Source: CAZAQV01 sp964487255
GTDB lineage: Bacteria; Myxococcota_A; Polyangia; Polyangiales; CAZAQV01
Assembly (NCBI GenBank): GCA_964487255.1
Contig: CAZAQV010000011.1
Span: 62,001 to 126,000 of the forward strand
DNA: 64,000 bases
Direction of reading: 5' to 3'
Shown here: one piece after another, positions 50,298 to 59,140 of the stretch
Numbering within the stretch: the first letter of the stretch is position 1
Layout of the letters: each line of letters starts with the position of its first letter
Translations under genes and position numbers: made by a program
Notes under the pieces: generated by a model
Told to the model about the DNA's origin: nothing
The model's input: the letters and a program-made list of their open reading frames with translations, nothing else
Databases searched by the model: none

Positions 50298-51879
50298 TGG
50301 GTTTCATTTCTCCCGATTTGAGACGGCCCATGTAGGCGTTGAGGGCAGAACCCACCTTGCCAGAGAGTATGTACATTCCAAGAACGTTTGGAAACGCCAT
50401 CCCCAGAATCATCAGGTCAGAAAAGTCCATCACTGCACCCAAGTCAAGGACGGCTCCCGCTACAACAAATACGAGAAAGATCGACCGATAGACCCGGCTG
50501 GCATTGGGTGAATCCCCAAACAGGTATGTGAAACTTCGCTCTCCGTAATAGCTCCACGAGATCATCGTCGAAAACGCGAAGAAGAACACCGCGACAGTGA
50601 GAAGCGCCGGAAACCAAGAGATTTTCGAACCGAACGCCCATGAAGTCATCTTGACGCCGTCGAGGCCCTCTTGCTCGTGGGCGCCCGTGATCACGATGAC
50701 GAGTGCCGTCATCGTGCAGACCACGATGGTGTCGATGAATGGCTCGAGTAGGGCGACGATGCCTTCGCGAATGGGTTCATTGGTGGCTGCAGCAGAGTGG
50801 GCGATCGATGCTGATCCGACGCCCGCCTCATTCGAAAACGCGGCTCGTTTGAAGCCTTGCACAAGGACGCCGAGAAAACCGCCGATGCCGGCTTCCATGG
50901 AGAATGCGCGCGAGAAGATTTCACCGACGGCCCACGTGACCCTGTCGGTGTTTTGCAGGATGATCCACATGCCGGCGAGCAGGTAGAGGACACACATGAA
51001 CGGAACGACGACGCCTGCGACCGTACCAATGCGACGAATACCGCCCAGGATGACCACAGCGACGAGCAGCGCGAGGAGGAGTCCGAAAATCAACCGGCCA
51101 ATGTCGTCTGCGAAAAACGGGAGCATGGTGCCAAGTTGCCGCGCACTTTGGTTGGCCTGAAACATATTGCCGCCACCAAAGCTTCCGCCGATACACAAGA
51201 TCGCAAAAAGAACTGCGAGCACTTTTCCAAGTCCCACCATGTTCTTCTCTCGTAGTCCGTCTTCGAGGTAGCGAAAGGGGCCGCCCGAGACCTTGCCATT
51301 TTCGACGCGACGATACATTTGACCGAGCGTGCATTCGGTGAACTTCGATGTCATGCCGAGCGTGCCGGCTACGATCATCCAGAAGACAGCGCCCGGACCG
51401 CCGGCCGCAACCGCGACCGCGACGCCTGCGATATTTCCGAGCCCAACCGTCGCCGAAAGCGCGGACGAAAGTGCCTGAAAGTGGTTGACCTCACCTTCGT
51501 CACCCTCGTGGTCGAACTTGCCGCGCGTGACAGCGATTGCGTGACCAAAGGCTCGCAGGTTGATGAACGCGAAACGAATCGTGAAGTAGGTTGCGCCGAT
51601 GACGAGCCAGGCCACGACGAAGGGAATATCAATGCCTTTGTCGACGAACTCTTTGCCATCTTCTCCGACCCTGGTGACATTGTCCCAAAAAGCGATATCG
51701 AAGAAAAATATGCTCGCGATCGGGCCGTTGATCCACTCGTTAAACGTGGTGTTAAACGTGTCCTGCCAAGTTGTTGGTTCGTGGGCAAAGGCACGCGCTC
51801 CCAAAAAAGTTGTCGTTAGAAATGCGAGTGCGGCGGAGAAAGAGAAGCGAGGCTTGCGCGCGGCATCGAGCGACGTCAT
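50290..51879 (-). CDS. Sodium:alanine/glycine symporter family (AGCS) transporter
   Basis: A 529-residue inner-membrane transporter that takes up a small amino acid with Na+. Family marks are GDEGEVNHFQALSSALSATV, GLGNIAGVAVAVAAGGPGAV, FWMIVAGTLGMTSKFTECTL and SNEAGVGSASIAHSAA. About eleven hydrophobic spans are visible. An N-terminal extension of about 90 residues holds a first hydrophobic segment and an acidic, probably periplasmic stretch (HEPTTWQDTFNTTFNEW) and is longer than usual. It heads a compact same-strand run with the lipoprotein gene. The carried amino acid cannot be told from sequence. Confidence 0.9.
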   Translation of the reverse strand: MTSLDAARKPRFSFSAALAFLTTTFLGARAFAHEPTTWQDTFNTTFNEWINGPIASIFFFDIAFWDNVTRVGEDGKEFVDKGIDIPFVVAWLVIGATYFTIRFAFINLRAFGHAIAVTRGKFDHEGDEGEVNHFQALSSALSATVGLGNIAGVAVAVAAGGPGAVFWMIVAGTLGMTSKFTECTLGQMYRRVENGKVSGGPFRYLEDGLREKNMVGLGKVLAVLFAILCIGGSFGGGNMFQANQSARQLGTMLPFFADDIGRLIFGLLLALLVAVVILGGIRRIGTVAGVVVPFMCVLYLLAGMWIILQNTDRVTWAVGEIFSRAFSMEAGIGGFLGVLVQGFKRAAFSNEAGVGSASIAHSAAATNEPIREGIVALLEPFIDTIVVCTMTALVIVITGAHEQEGLDGVKMTSWAFGSKISWFPALLTVAVFFFAFSTMISWSYYGERSFTYLFGDSPNASRVYRSIFLVFVVAGAVLDLGAVMDFSDLMILGMAFPNVLGMYILSGKVGSALNAYMGRLKSGEMKPNA

Positions 51880-51978
51880 GGGCGCGTGTGTAGCGTGGAA
51901 CCCTCATCAGCGCTACGCGTAGCCCGTTTTCTCCCGCTTCATGCTAGAATTTGAGGGTACCGAGGGGCGGGGGCGAGC

Positions 51979-52830
51979 TTATGTCGTTTGTGCGCTGATC
52001 GCACGACGGTTTTGTTTTCGGATCGCGACCAACGTGCCGCAGCCGCCGTTTTTTTCCGTTCGCGCTTGGCTGCTCATACGTACGAGTAGGCCCGCGTCGA
52101 GCATGCGTTGGTAGACGCTCTCGTAGCGCTCGCGACTCACCGAACGGTACGTGCTGGTCGGCACCTCATTGAACACGTAGAGGTTCGTCCAGACATCGAT
52201 GTCGCGCAGTGGCAGTATCCTGCGCACGAAAGCGTCGATCTGCGCATCGCTGTCGGTTAGCTCGTCTACCAACAAGTAGGCCAGGGCGGTCTTTCGTCGC
52301 CGAGAGCGCGAGATCCGCGGCAACTGCTCGTAGAGAACGTCGAATAGCGCATCGATCGGCGGCCCGTTGGGGACCGCTCGTTCGCGAAGCGCTTGCGTCC
52401 CGGCGTGCACCGAAATGGTCATGCCGTTGTGCGGAAGGTCGTTGATCCAAGCCGCAAGTTTGTCGAGCGGTCCGCCTGAGGTCGTGACTGAAGCGGGTCG
52501 CTTTCGCGCGCGACAATCCGTAATAAAGCGAGTGACGTTGGCGTAGTTGTGCAGGGGCTCACCGATGCCTGAGACGGTAAGTCGACGAATCGCGTGCCCT
52601 CGCTCTTCCACCAAGTCGACCTGAGCGTTCAGTTCTTGATACGTGAGGGGGCGTTGAAGCCCGTCTGCCCCTGAGGCGCAAAAAGGGCAGCCGACCGCGC
52701 AGCCCACTTGTGAGGACACGCAGAGGGTGTCTTGGCGGTAAAGCACAGACTCGACCACTGCGCCGTCGTCGCATTCGATTTCGAAGCGCCGATTCGAACC
52801 GGTGAAATGTTCCGCGAGGATGCGAGCCAC
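51979..52830 (-). CDS. Short RlmN-like radical SAM protein
   Basis: A 283-residue protein similar to RlmN/Cfr, the radical SAM enzymes that methylate adenosine 2503 of 23S rRNA and some tRNAs. The cluster motif CAVGCPFCASG is in the RlmN form, with TLCVSSQVG before it, GLQRPLTYQELNAQ after it and the SAM motif SGIGEPLHNY. A C-terminal NGGCGTLVAIR could supply the methyl-carrying cysteine. It lacks about 70 N-terminal residues (the HhH-like accessory domain) of standard RlmN, so it may be a paralogue with another substrate. The start is GTG 52830. Confidence 0.75.
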   Translation of the reverse strand: MARILAEHFTGSNRRFEIECDDGAVVESVLYRQDTLCVSSQVGCAVGCPFCASGADGLQRPLTYQELNAQVDLVEERGHAIRRLTVSGIGEPLHNYANVTRFITDCRARKRPASVTTSGGPLDKLAAWINDLPHNGMTISVHAGTQALRERAVPNGPPIDALFDVLYEQLPRISRSRRRKTALAYLLVDELTDSDAQIDAFVRRILPLRDIDVWTNLYVFNEVPTSTYRSVSRERYESVYQRMLDAGLLVRMSSQARTEKNGGCGTLVAIRKQNRRAISAQTT

Positions 52831-52888
52831 AGGCCACTATGTCACGACCGGCGCACAAGCGCCCACCGAGCGGAGGAACATCGGTCCC

Positions 52889-54439
52889 CTAGCGCGCTGG
52901 GTTGGGGGGCGCAGTCGAGAGGTGATCGGCCAGCTGGGCGCGCGTAACCGGCTTGCCGATCAGGCCGATGTCGATATCGCCCAGCTTCACTTGCGTGCTG
53001 TCATCGTGGTCGGGGTCGTGCCATCCGCTGAGCAGAAAATAACGTGGCCGCTGGGCATTGCCTGTTTTGCGCAAGCGCTGGTCTGCTTGCTGCACAAATA
53101 CCTCGCCGCTCATGCCGGGCATTTGACGGTCGCTGATGACGATGTCGAAGCTGTCCTCTTCTTCGATGATGCGTAGCGCTTCGGAGGGGTCGCTTCGCGA
53201 CGAGACCTGAAAGCCAAGGTCCTCGAGAAGGAAGCTCACGGCGTCGAGCACAGTCTCATCGTCATCGACCACCAGCACGCGCCCTCGCTCCAACTTTTGG
53301 TCCTGCCATGACGTGCTGTGCGCAATGTGTTCATGTTTGACCGCGCGATAGGGCAGTTCAATGCGAAACAGCGCGCCGTCCTGATGCGGACGTGCTTCGA
53401 TCGAGCCTTGCATCGACTCGACAATGGAACGCGAAAGCGTCAGGCCCATGCCCGAGGCCGACCTGTTCGGGTTCGTCGAAAAGAAAGGGTCGAAGATGAA
53501 GGGCATGATGTTCTTCGAAATTCCCGGTCCGTTGTCTTCGACCTCGATGACGACCTTTTCACCCTCGCGGCGCGTACGCACGGTGACTCGCCCGCCCTTG
53601 GCGCCTTGAAGGGCGTCCTTGGCGTTGGTGAAGAGGTTGGTGAGCACCTGCTGGAAGACGGCGGCGTCGCCCAGACAATAAATGTTGGGCTCGTCGAAAC
53701 GAAGCTCGAAGGTCATTGAGCGAAAGCCGAAGATTCCCGCAAGAAACTCGGTCGTCTCCTCGATGCTCTGATTGACGTCGAAGGCCTCGTTGCCCTTCCT
53801 CGAGCGTGAGAAGCGGCGCAAGCCGCGCACGATACGCGCGATGCGAGCCACGCTGTCTTCGCACTCGCGCAGCTTGTCATGCACGCTTCGGTCGGTGACG
53901 CCTGCGTCGTCGAGTGCGTCTTGCACCGAGAGCAAGTGTCCCGTGAGCGCCATGAGCGGGTTGTTGATTTCGTGCCCAACGCCGGCAGCAAGTTCGCCCA
54001 GGGTTGCCAGTCGAGAGTTTGTCGCGTGCTGCATCTGCAAGTTCATCAGGTCGGTCACGTCGCGCGCGAGCAGGGCGGCCGCGACCACCTCGCCGTCCTT
54101 GACGATCGGGCCGACCACCGTGTTGTAATACCGTCGTCCGAGGGGCGTATCGAACATCCCTTCCCAACGCACGGTCTTCCCATCATCGAAGACAGAACGC
54201 ATCTTCGATTCGACCAGGTCTTTAATCTCCTCTGGAGTCTGATCGAGTAGCGAAGTCCCGATGAACTCATCGATCGTTGTTCCAGGGGCAGCTCGATTGA
54301 GGTAGAGAATCCGAAACTGAGGGTCGACCAACTGAACGTGATCCGCATTGTGACGGGTCATGTACTCGAAGAGCCCCTCCCTGAACTCCTCAGGGGGAAG
54401 GTGTGAATCGGCGGGTGCGGCTGTCATCGCATCAAGCAT
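52889..54439 (-). CDS. PAS-containing hybrid sensor histidine kinase with C-terminal receiver
   Basis: A 516-residue cytoplasmic hybrid kinase. A PAS domain (about 25-130: DHVQLVDPQFRILYLNRAAP, VVAAALLARDVTDL) precedes the HisKA H-box LGELAAGVGHEINNPLMALT, whose His is phosphorylated. The ATPase domain has the N-box QQVLTNLFTNAKDALQ, the D-box VEDNGPGIS and the G-box SGMGLTLSRS. A receiver domain follows (VLVVDDDETVLDAV, phospho-acceptor in FDIVISDRQMPGMSG, GKPVT). No membrane span or DNA-binding output is seen. It is divergent from the nuo operon across 174 bases; control of nuo is possible but not shown. Confidence 0.9.
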   Translation of the reverse strand: MLDAMTAAPADSHLPPEEFREGLFEYMTRHNADHVQLVDPQFRILYLNRAAPGTTIDEFIGTSLLDQTPEEIKDLVESKMRSVFDDGKTVRWEGMFDTPLGRRYYNTVVGPIVKDGEVVAAALLARDVTDLMNLQMQHATNSRLATLGELAAGVGHEINNPLMALTGHLLSVQDALDDAGVTDRSVHDKLRECEDSVARIARIVRGLRRFSRSRKGNEAFDVNQSIEETTEFLAGIFGFRSMTFELRFDEPNIYCLGDAAVFQQVLTNLFTNAKDALQGAKGGRVTVRTRREGEKVVIEVEDNGPGISKNIMPFIFDPFFSTNPNRSASGMGLTLSRSIVESMQGSIEARPHQDGALFRIELPYRAVKHEHIAHSTSWQDQKLERGRVLVVDDDETVLDAVSFLLEDLGFQVSSRSDPSEALRIIEEEDSFDIVISDRQMPGMSGEVFVQQADQRLRKTGNAQRPRYFLLSGWHDPDHDDSTQVKLGDIDIGLIGKPVTRAQLADHLSTAPPNPAR

Positions 54440-54529
54440 GCCGCGACAATGCGCCGCTGAAAACCACCCCCACTTGCGTTTGGCTGATTTTCCTTAGCTA
54501 AACGGCATTCGATTGCGTGTTGCTCGTCG

Positions 54530-54558
54530 TTGACATGCGCCGGCGCGAATATTAGAAC
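54530..54558 (+). promoter_or_regulatory. Possible sigma-70-type promoter of the nuo operon
   Basis: TTGACA (54530-54535), a 17-base spacer and TAGAAC (54553-54558) give a perfect -35 and a 4/6 -10 match, 56 bases before the nuoA ATG. The spacer contains the palindrome GCGCCGGCGC, a possible protein-binding site. Confidence 0.4.
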
Positions 54559-54613
54559 CGCTACGGAAATCACGGCGTTTTTCGTCTGATGATTTTGTAA
54601 CGCACGAGGCGCA

Positions 54614-54973
54614 ATGTTCGCAGTCTACTTACCCGTATTTATCTTGGCGGCTATCGCCACCATCATGGCGCTCAGCCTGTTCACGCTCACGAGCAGTGCG
54701 GGGCCCAAGGAAATGACCGAGGCCAAAGCGATCCCCTACGAGAGTGGATCTGCAACGGAGGGCGGGCGTCATGTCCGGCTCAGCGTGAAATTCTATCTGA
54801 CGGCCATTCTCTTTGTGGTTTTCGATATCGAAGCCGTGTTTCTCTACCCCTGGGGCGCACTTTTTCGAGACCTCCGCCTCTTCGGCTTGGTGGAGATGTT
54901 CAGCTTTTTGACCGTCTTGGCAGTAACCCTCGTGTATGCGTGGAAGAAAGGTGCACTCGAATGGGAGAGATAG
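54614..54973 (+). CDS. nuoA: NADH-quinone oxidoreductase subunit A
   Basis: A small membrane subunit of complex I at the quinone-site junction. The 119 residues have three hydrophobic spans and the conserved loop PYESGSATEG (the family shows PYECG; here Ser replaces the Cys). KFYLTAILFVVFDIEAVFLY-like sequence with Asp-Ile-Glu follows, matching NuoA. It leads the operon and overlaps nuoB by 13 bases. Confidence 0.95.
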   Translation: MFAVYLPVFILAAIATIMALSLFTLTSSAGPKEMTEAKAIPYESGSATEGGRHVRLSVKFYLTAILFVVFDIEAVFLYPWGALFRDLRLFGLVEMFSFLTVLAVTLVYAWKKGALEWER

Positions 54974-55575
54974 AAACACGCAAGGCCGTTGTCGGCGGTG
55001 GGGATCCGGGGTTTGCGACGACGCGCTTTGACGCGCTTCTGAACTGGGCGCGCAAGTACTCGCTCTTTCAGTACCCGTTTGCGACGGCGTGTTGCGGCAT
55101 GGAGTTCTTCTCCGTTGCGGGCCCGCGCTACGACATCGCGCGCTTCGGCGCGGAGGCGCCTCGCTTTACACCACGTCAGGCGGACATCCTGTGGGTAGTC
55201 GGCACCATTTCGCAGCGCCAAGGGCCCGTGCTCAAGCGCATTTACGAGCAGATGACGGCACCCAAGTGGGTTATTGCCTTCGGCACGTGCGCGTCGTGCG
55301 GTGGCTTTTACGACAACTACACCACCATTCCCGGTGTCGACAAGATCGTTCCGGTCGACGTCTATATTCCTGGTTGTCCGCCGCGACCCGAGGCGGTGCT
55401 CGACGGGCTGATGCTTCTGCAAGAGAAAATCACAAAGGGAGCCTCGCGAGCTGAAGACGGCGGCGAACCTCTCGTGGTCTTGCCCGAGCTCGTCCAAGAG
55501 AAGCTCAAAGATGCGGCCGAAATTCGGCGCTCCAAGCATGGTCAGCCGATCAATCTTTGGGAGAAAGACTCATGA
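54961..55575 (+). CDS. nuoB: NADH-quinone oxidoreductase subunit B
   Basis: NuoB carries the terminal cluster N2 that reduces quinone. The 204 residues from ATG 54961 hold the tandem cysteines in FATACCGMEFFS, FGTCASCGGFYDNYT and YIPGCPPRPEAVLDGL, the full set of N2 ligands. A C-terminal extension follows. Its stop overlaps the nuoC ATG (ATGA). Confidence 0.96.
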   Translation: MGEIETRKAVVGGGDPGFATTRFDALLNWARKYSLFQYPFATACCGMEFFSVAGPRYDIARFGAEAPRFTPRQADILWVVGTISQRQGPVLKRIYEQMTAPKWVIAFGTCASCGGFYDNYTTIPGVDKIVPVDVYIPGCPPRPEAVLDGLMLLQEKITKGASRAEDGGEPLVVLPELVQEKLKDAAEIRRSKHGQPINLWEKDS

Positions 55576-56219
55576 GTAAGGTAGTCAGCGCGCTCAAAGC
55601 CGCATTCTCCGACAAAATCCTCGAGACGCACGACAATTTCGGGCAGCGCGAGGTCGTGGTCGCACCGGGCGACTGGCAGAACGTCGCTCTTTTTCTGCGT
55701 GACGACGACGCGTGCAAGATGAACCACTTTGGCGATCTGACTGCCGTCGACTGGCCCGAGCGCGTGCCGGCGCGACCTCGTTTTGATGTCATCTTGATGG
55801 TCCGCTCGATGGCGAGTGGCGAGCGCATCCGCGTGCGGACCCGCGTTTCCGATAGTCTCGCCTCGCTCGTCGACGTGTGGGTTGGCGCAAACTGGGCCGA
55901 GCGAGAGGTCTTCGACATGTTCGGCATTCGCTTCGAAGGGCACCCGGACTTGCGGCGCATCCTACTTTACGAACAGTTCGAGGGGTATCCACTGCGAAAG
56001 GACTACCCGATCGAAAAGGCGCAGCCACTCGTGCAATACCGCGAACAACCGGGGCTGGCGAAACTCCCTCCGTTTGGTGCGGACATGGGGCAGCCCTGGG
56101 GACGCGTCGACTGGAGCCAACGTTTGGCGGGCCGGGAACATCCGGTGTCGCCATCCATCGCGGAGCAGGTGGAGCACTCGAAGCAGGTCGCCAAATTAGA
56201 CAATAAGGAAGGTGCTTGA
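55572..56219 (+). CDS. nuoC: NADH-quinone oxidoreductase subunit C
   Basis: A hydrophilic connecting subunit of complex I. The 215 residues include AVDWPERVPARPRFDVILM, the signature WVGANWAEREVFDMFGIRFE, GHPDLRRILLYEQFEGYPLR and KDYPIEKAQP. NuoC and NuoD are separate here, not fused as in E. coli. ATG 55572 is chosen over an upstream start that overlaps nuoB more deeply. Confidence 0.95.
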   Translation: MSKVVSALKAAFSDKILETHDNFGQREVVVAPGDWQNVALFLRDDDACKMNHFGDLTAVDWPERVPARPRFDVILMVRSMASGERIRVRTRVSDSLASLVDVWVGANWAEREVFDMFGIRFEGHPDLRRILLYEQFEGYPLRKDYPIEKAQPLVQYREQPGLAKLPPFGADMGQPWGRVDWSQRLAGREHPVSPSIAEQVEHSKQVAKLDNKEGA

Positions 56220-57436
56220 TGGAGCCTACCTCAGGAGACTTTGAACTCGATGATGCGCTCGAACTCCCCGTCGAGCCGATGCGTCTCAATATGGGCCCCT
56301 CGCACCCTGCCATGCACGGAACGATTCGCATGGTGCTAGACCTTGAGGGCGAGCTCGTCAGCGACGTCGACATCCAACCCGGTTATCTGCATCGCGGTTT
56401 TGAGAAGAGCTGCGAACGCGGCACCTGGGTTCAGGTGTTTCCGTACGTGGACCGACTCAACTACGTCTCTCCGATGCTCAACAATGTCGGCTTTTCGCTT
56501 GCGGTTGAAAAACTGTGCGGCATCGAGGTTCCAAAACGATGTCAGTACTACCGCGTGATTCTCGGTGAGCTGGCGCGGATCTGCGACCACTTTACGTGTA
56601 ACGGCGCCTCGGCCATGGAACTTGGTGCCATGACCCCGTTTTTGTGGATGCTCAAGGTGCGCGACTGGTGTTGGGACGTGCTCGAACAAGAGACCGGTGC
56701 GCGCATGACGCACAGTTACGGACGCATTGGCGGCATGGCCAAGCCACCGACGAGTAAGTTCAAACAAAACATTGTGGACATCATTCGTGAGATTCGCAAA
56801 GTCGTGGACGAAGCCGAGAGCCTGTTGCTTCGCAACCGTATCTTCCTCGACCGCACACAGAATATCGGCAAGCTCAGTCAGGAGCATGCCTTGGCAATGG
56901 GGTGCACGGGCGTTATCTTGCGCTCGACTGGTGTCGACTACGACGTACGGAAAACAGACCCCTATTCAAGTTATGACGAGTTCGAGTTCGACGTGCCGAT
57001 CGGCCACGACGGCGACAACTACGACCGCTTTTTGGTGCGCATGGAAGAGGTCCGTCAATCTTGCTTGATTATGGAGCAGGCTGCCAAGGCGATGCCTGAT
57101 GAAGGACCGATTAACTCACCTGACTTGCGTTACATTCTTCCGGAAAAGGAAGCTGTCTACGGCACGATCGAGGCGACCATCGCGCACTTCAAGCTCGTGA
57201 TGGAGGGACTCAAGCCCCCCGTTGGCGAAGTCTATGGCTACACCGAGGGCGGTAACGGCGAGCTTGGGTTCTATATCGTTTCGGACGGGAGCGGGACGCC
57301 CTACCGCGTGCGTGTGCGTCCTCCATGTTGGTACAACCTTCAGGCGTGCCGTCAGATGATCATCGGAGACATGATGTCGGACATCATTCCGACTTTCGGG
57401 TCGATCAACATGATCGGAGGCGAATGTGACCGATAA
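56219..57436 (+). CDS. nuoD: NADH-quinone oxidoreductase subunit D
   Basis: The 49-kDa-type subunit that forms the quinone pocket with NuoB. The 405 residues contain LNMGPSHPAMHGTIRMVLDL, DIQPGYLHRGFEKSCERGTW, YVDRLNYVSPM, RVILGELARICDHFTCNGAS and the C-terminal DIIPTFGSINMIGGECDR. The His-59 and Asp residues of the quinone site in the family lie in GPSHPAMHG and later segments. Its ATG overlaps the nuoC stop, and its end overlaps the nuoG GTG by 11 bases. Confidence 0.96.
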   Translation: MEPTSGDFELDDALELPVEPMRLNMGPSHPAMHGTIRMVLDLEGELVSDVDIQPGYLHRGFEKSCERGTWVQVFPYVDRLNYVSPMLNNVGFSLAVEKLCGIEVPKRCQYYRVILGELARICDHFTCNGASAMELGAMTPFLWMLKVRDWCWDVLEQETGARMTHSYGRIGGMAKPPTSKFKQNIVDIIREIRKVVDEAESLLLRNRIFLDRTQNIGKLSQEHALAMGCTGVILRSTGVDYDVRKTDPYSSYDEFEFDVPIGHDGDNYDRFLVRMEEVRQSCLIMEQAAKAMPDEGPINSPDLRYILPEKEAVYGTIEATIAHFKLVMEGLKPPVGEVYGYTEGGNGELGFYIVSDGSGTPYRVRVRPPCWYNLQACRQMIIGDMMSDIIPTFGSINMIGGECDR

Positions 57437-59117
57437 CGTGACTGGTAAGACGAGAGCTGTAACGAGTATGGGCCCCACGAGTTTTGTCCCTGAGACGGGG
57501 CTCACGTTCAAGCTTAACGGCAAAGAGATTCCCTATCAGCGCGGCGAGACCATCATCTCGGCGGCAGCGCGCGCAGGCATCGACATTCCACACTACTGCT
57601 GGCACCCCGGCCTCTCCATTGCGGCCAACTGCCGCATGTGCCTGGTGCACATTACGAGTGGTCGACAGATGCAGCTTCCCGTTCTGAACTGGGACGAAGG
57701 CAAGGGCGAGTTTGTGCAGGCGACCAAGCCAAAGCTCCAGCCCGCTTGCCAGATCGAAGTGCAAGAAGACATGGAAGTCAGCTCCACGAGCCCCGAGGTC
57801 AAAGAGGCGCATCGCGCAGTGCAGGAGTTTTTGCTCCTCAACCACCCGGTCGATTGTCCGATCTGTGACCAGTCAGGTGAGTGCAAACTTCAGGACTACT
57901 GGCTTGAGCACCAGCATGAGCTCAAGCGCAAACAAACCGAGCCCGTCCACAAACCCAAAGGTGTTCGTTTTGGCCCGACCATCGTGTACGACGCCGAGCG
58001 TTGCGTGATGTGTACGCGCTGCATTCGCTTCTGTGACGAGGTCGTGGGCGACCACGCGCTCGACATGCGTGAGCGTGGCAACCGGAACGAAATCGTTCTC
58101 GCACCCGGCCGACAGCTCGACAACAAATACACGCTGATGACCGAGCACGTGTGCCCAGTCGGGGCGCTGACCAGTCGCGACTTCCGCTTCAAGGCGCGGG
58201 TTTGGTTTCTAAAGAGCCAACCCGGCGTGTGCACCGGCTGCGCGCGCGGCTGCAATACGCACGTCGATTACGACCCACGGTACAACCGTGTGTACCGTTT
58301 GCGCCCACGGGACAACATGGCCATCAACAAGTACTGGATGTGCGACGACGGTATGATGACCTACAAGAAGGTCCACGAAGAGCGTGTGCTTGCGGCGCGT
58401 GTCGTGCGCGGGGGCGACCAGGAAGAAGTGCCGCTCGAAGAGGCAATGAGCGTCGCCATCAAGCAGCTGCAGGCGACCGAAGGCGCGCGCGTTGGCGTCG
58501 TTCTCAATGCGCAGCAGTGCTCCGAGGACAACTACGCTGCCGCGCGCATTGCGCGCCGAGTGTTTGACACCGACTTCGTGTATTTGGCCGCCAACGGTGG
58601 TTGGGAGCACGACAACATTTTGCGCTCGGTGGACAACAATCCGAATCGCAAGGGGGCCGAGTTGGCCTCTGGAAACGCCGACCTCGGGTCAATTGCGGAC
58701 CTGGTCGCGGCGGCAGAAAAGGGTGAGATCGACGCGGTCTTGTTCCTTGGCCCCGTGGGTGACACGGTCACGTCCGAGCAGCTTGAGGCTCTCTCTCGCC
58801 TTGCTTCGGTGGTTTGGCTGGGGGCGAACGTCTCGGCGATTTCGGAGTACGCGACAGTCGTGATTCCCGTCGCAAGCTGGGCTGAGATGTCCGGCACATT
58901 CACCAACGAAAGTGGTGACACGCAGATGTTCCAACGAGCGATTCATGCGCCAGGCTCGATCGAGCCCGCTTGGAAAGTCCTGATGGCCCTCGCCGAGGGC
59001 ATCGGACGTTCGCTTGAGTTCAAAGGCATTGACGAACTGCGCGCAGCAATGACCAAAGCACGAACCACGCTCACACCGCCACCCGTGACCGCTCCGCCCG
59101 CGGGCGTCATCGGTTAG
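57426..59117 (+). CDS. nuoG: NADH-quinone oxidoreductase subunit G, shortened C-terminus
   Basis: The iron-sulfur subunit. The 563 residues start with a [2Fe-2S] domain (HYCWHPGLSIAANCRMCLVH) and the His-Cys cluster region (HPVDCPICDQSGECKLQDYW). Two [4Fe-4S] sites follow (CVMCTRCIRFCDEV, EHVCPVGAL). The N7-type ligands CTGCARGCNT with WMCDD are also present. The molybdopterin-like C-terminal domain is much reduced compared with the about 900 residues in E. coli. The operon goes from nuoD directly to nuoG, with no nuoE or nuoF. The start is GTG 57426, inside the end of nuoD. Confidence 0.93.
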   Translation: MTDNVTGKTRAVTSMGPTSFVPETGLTFKLNGKEIPYQRGETIISAAARAGIDIPHYCWHPGLSIAANCRMCLVHITSGRQMQLPVLNWDEGKGEFVQATKPKLQPACQIEVQEDMEVSSTSPEVKEAHRAVQEFLLLNHPVDCPICDQSGECKLQDYWLEHQHELKRKQTEPVHKPKGVRFGPTIVYDAERCVMCTRCIRFCDEVVGDHALDMRERGNRNEIVLAPGRQLDNKYTLMTEHVCPVGALTSRDFRFKARVWFLKSQPGVCTGCARGCNTHVDYDPRYNRVYRLRPRDNMAINKYWMCDDGMMTYKKVHEERVLAARVVRGGDQEEVPLEEAMSVAIKQLQATEGARVGVVLNAQQCSEDNYAAARIARRVFDTDFVYLAANGGWEHDNILRSVDNNPNRKGAELASGNADLGSIADLVAAAEKGEIDAVLFLGPVGDTVTSEQLEALSRLASVVWLGANVSAISEYATVVIPVASWAEMSGTFTNESGDTQMFQRAIHAPGSIEPAWKVLMALAEGIGRSLEFKGIDELRAAMTKARTTLTPPPVTAPPAGVIG

Positions 59118-59140
59118 TCGTAGAACTGGGATAGACGAAC

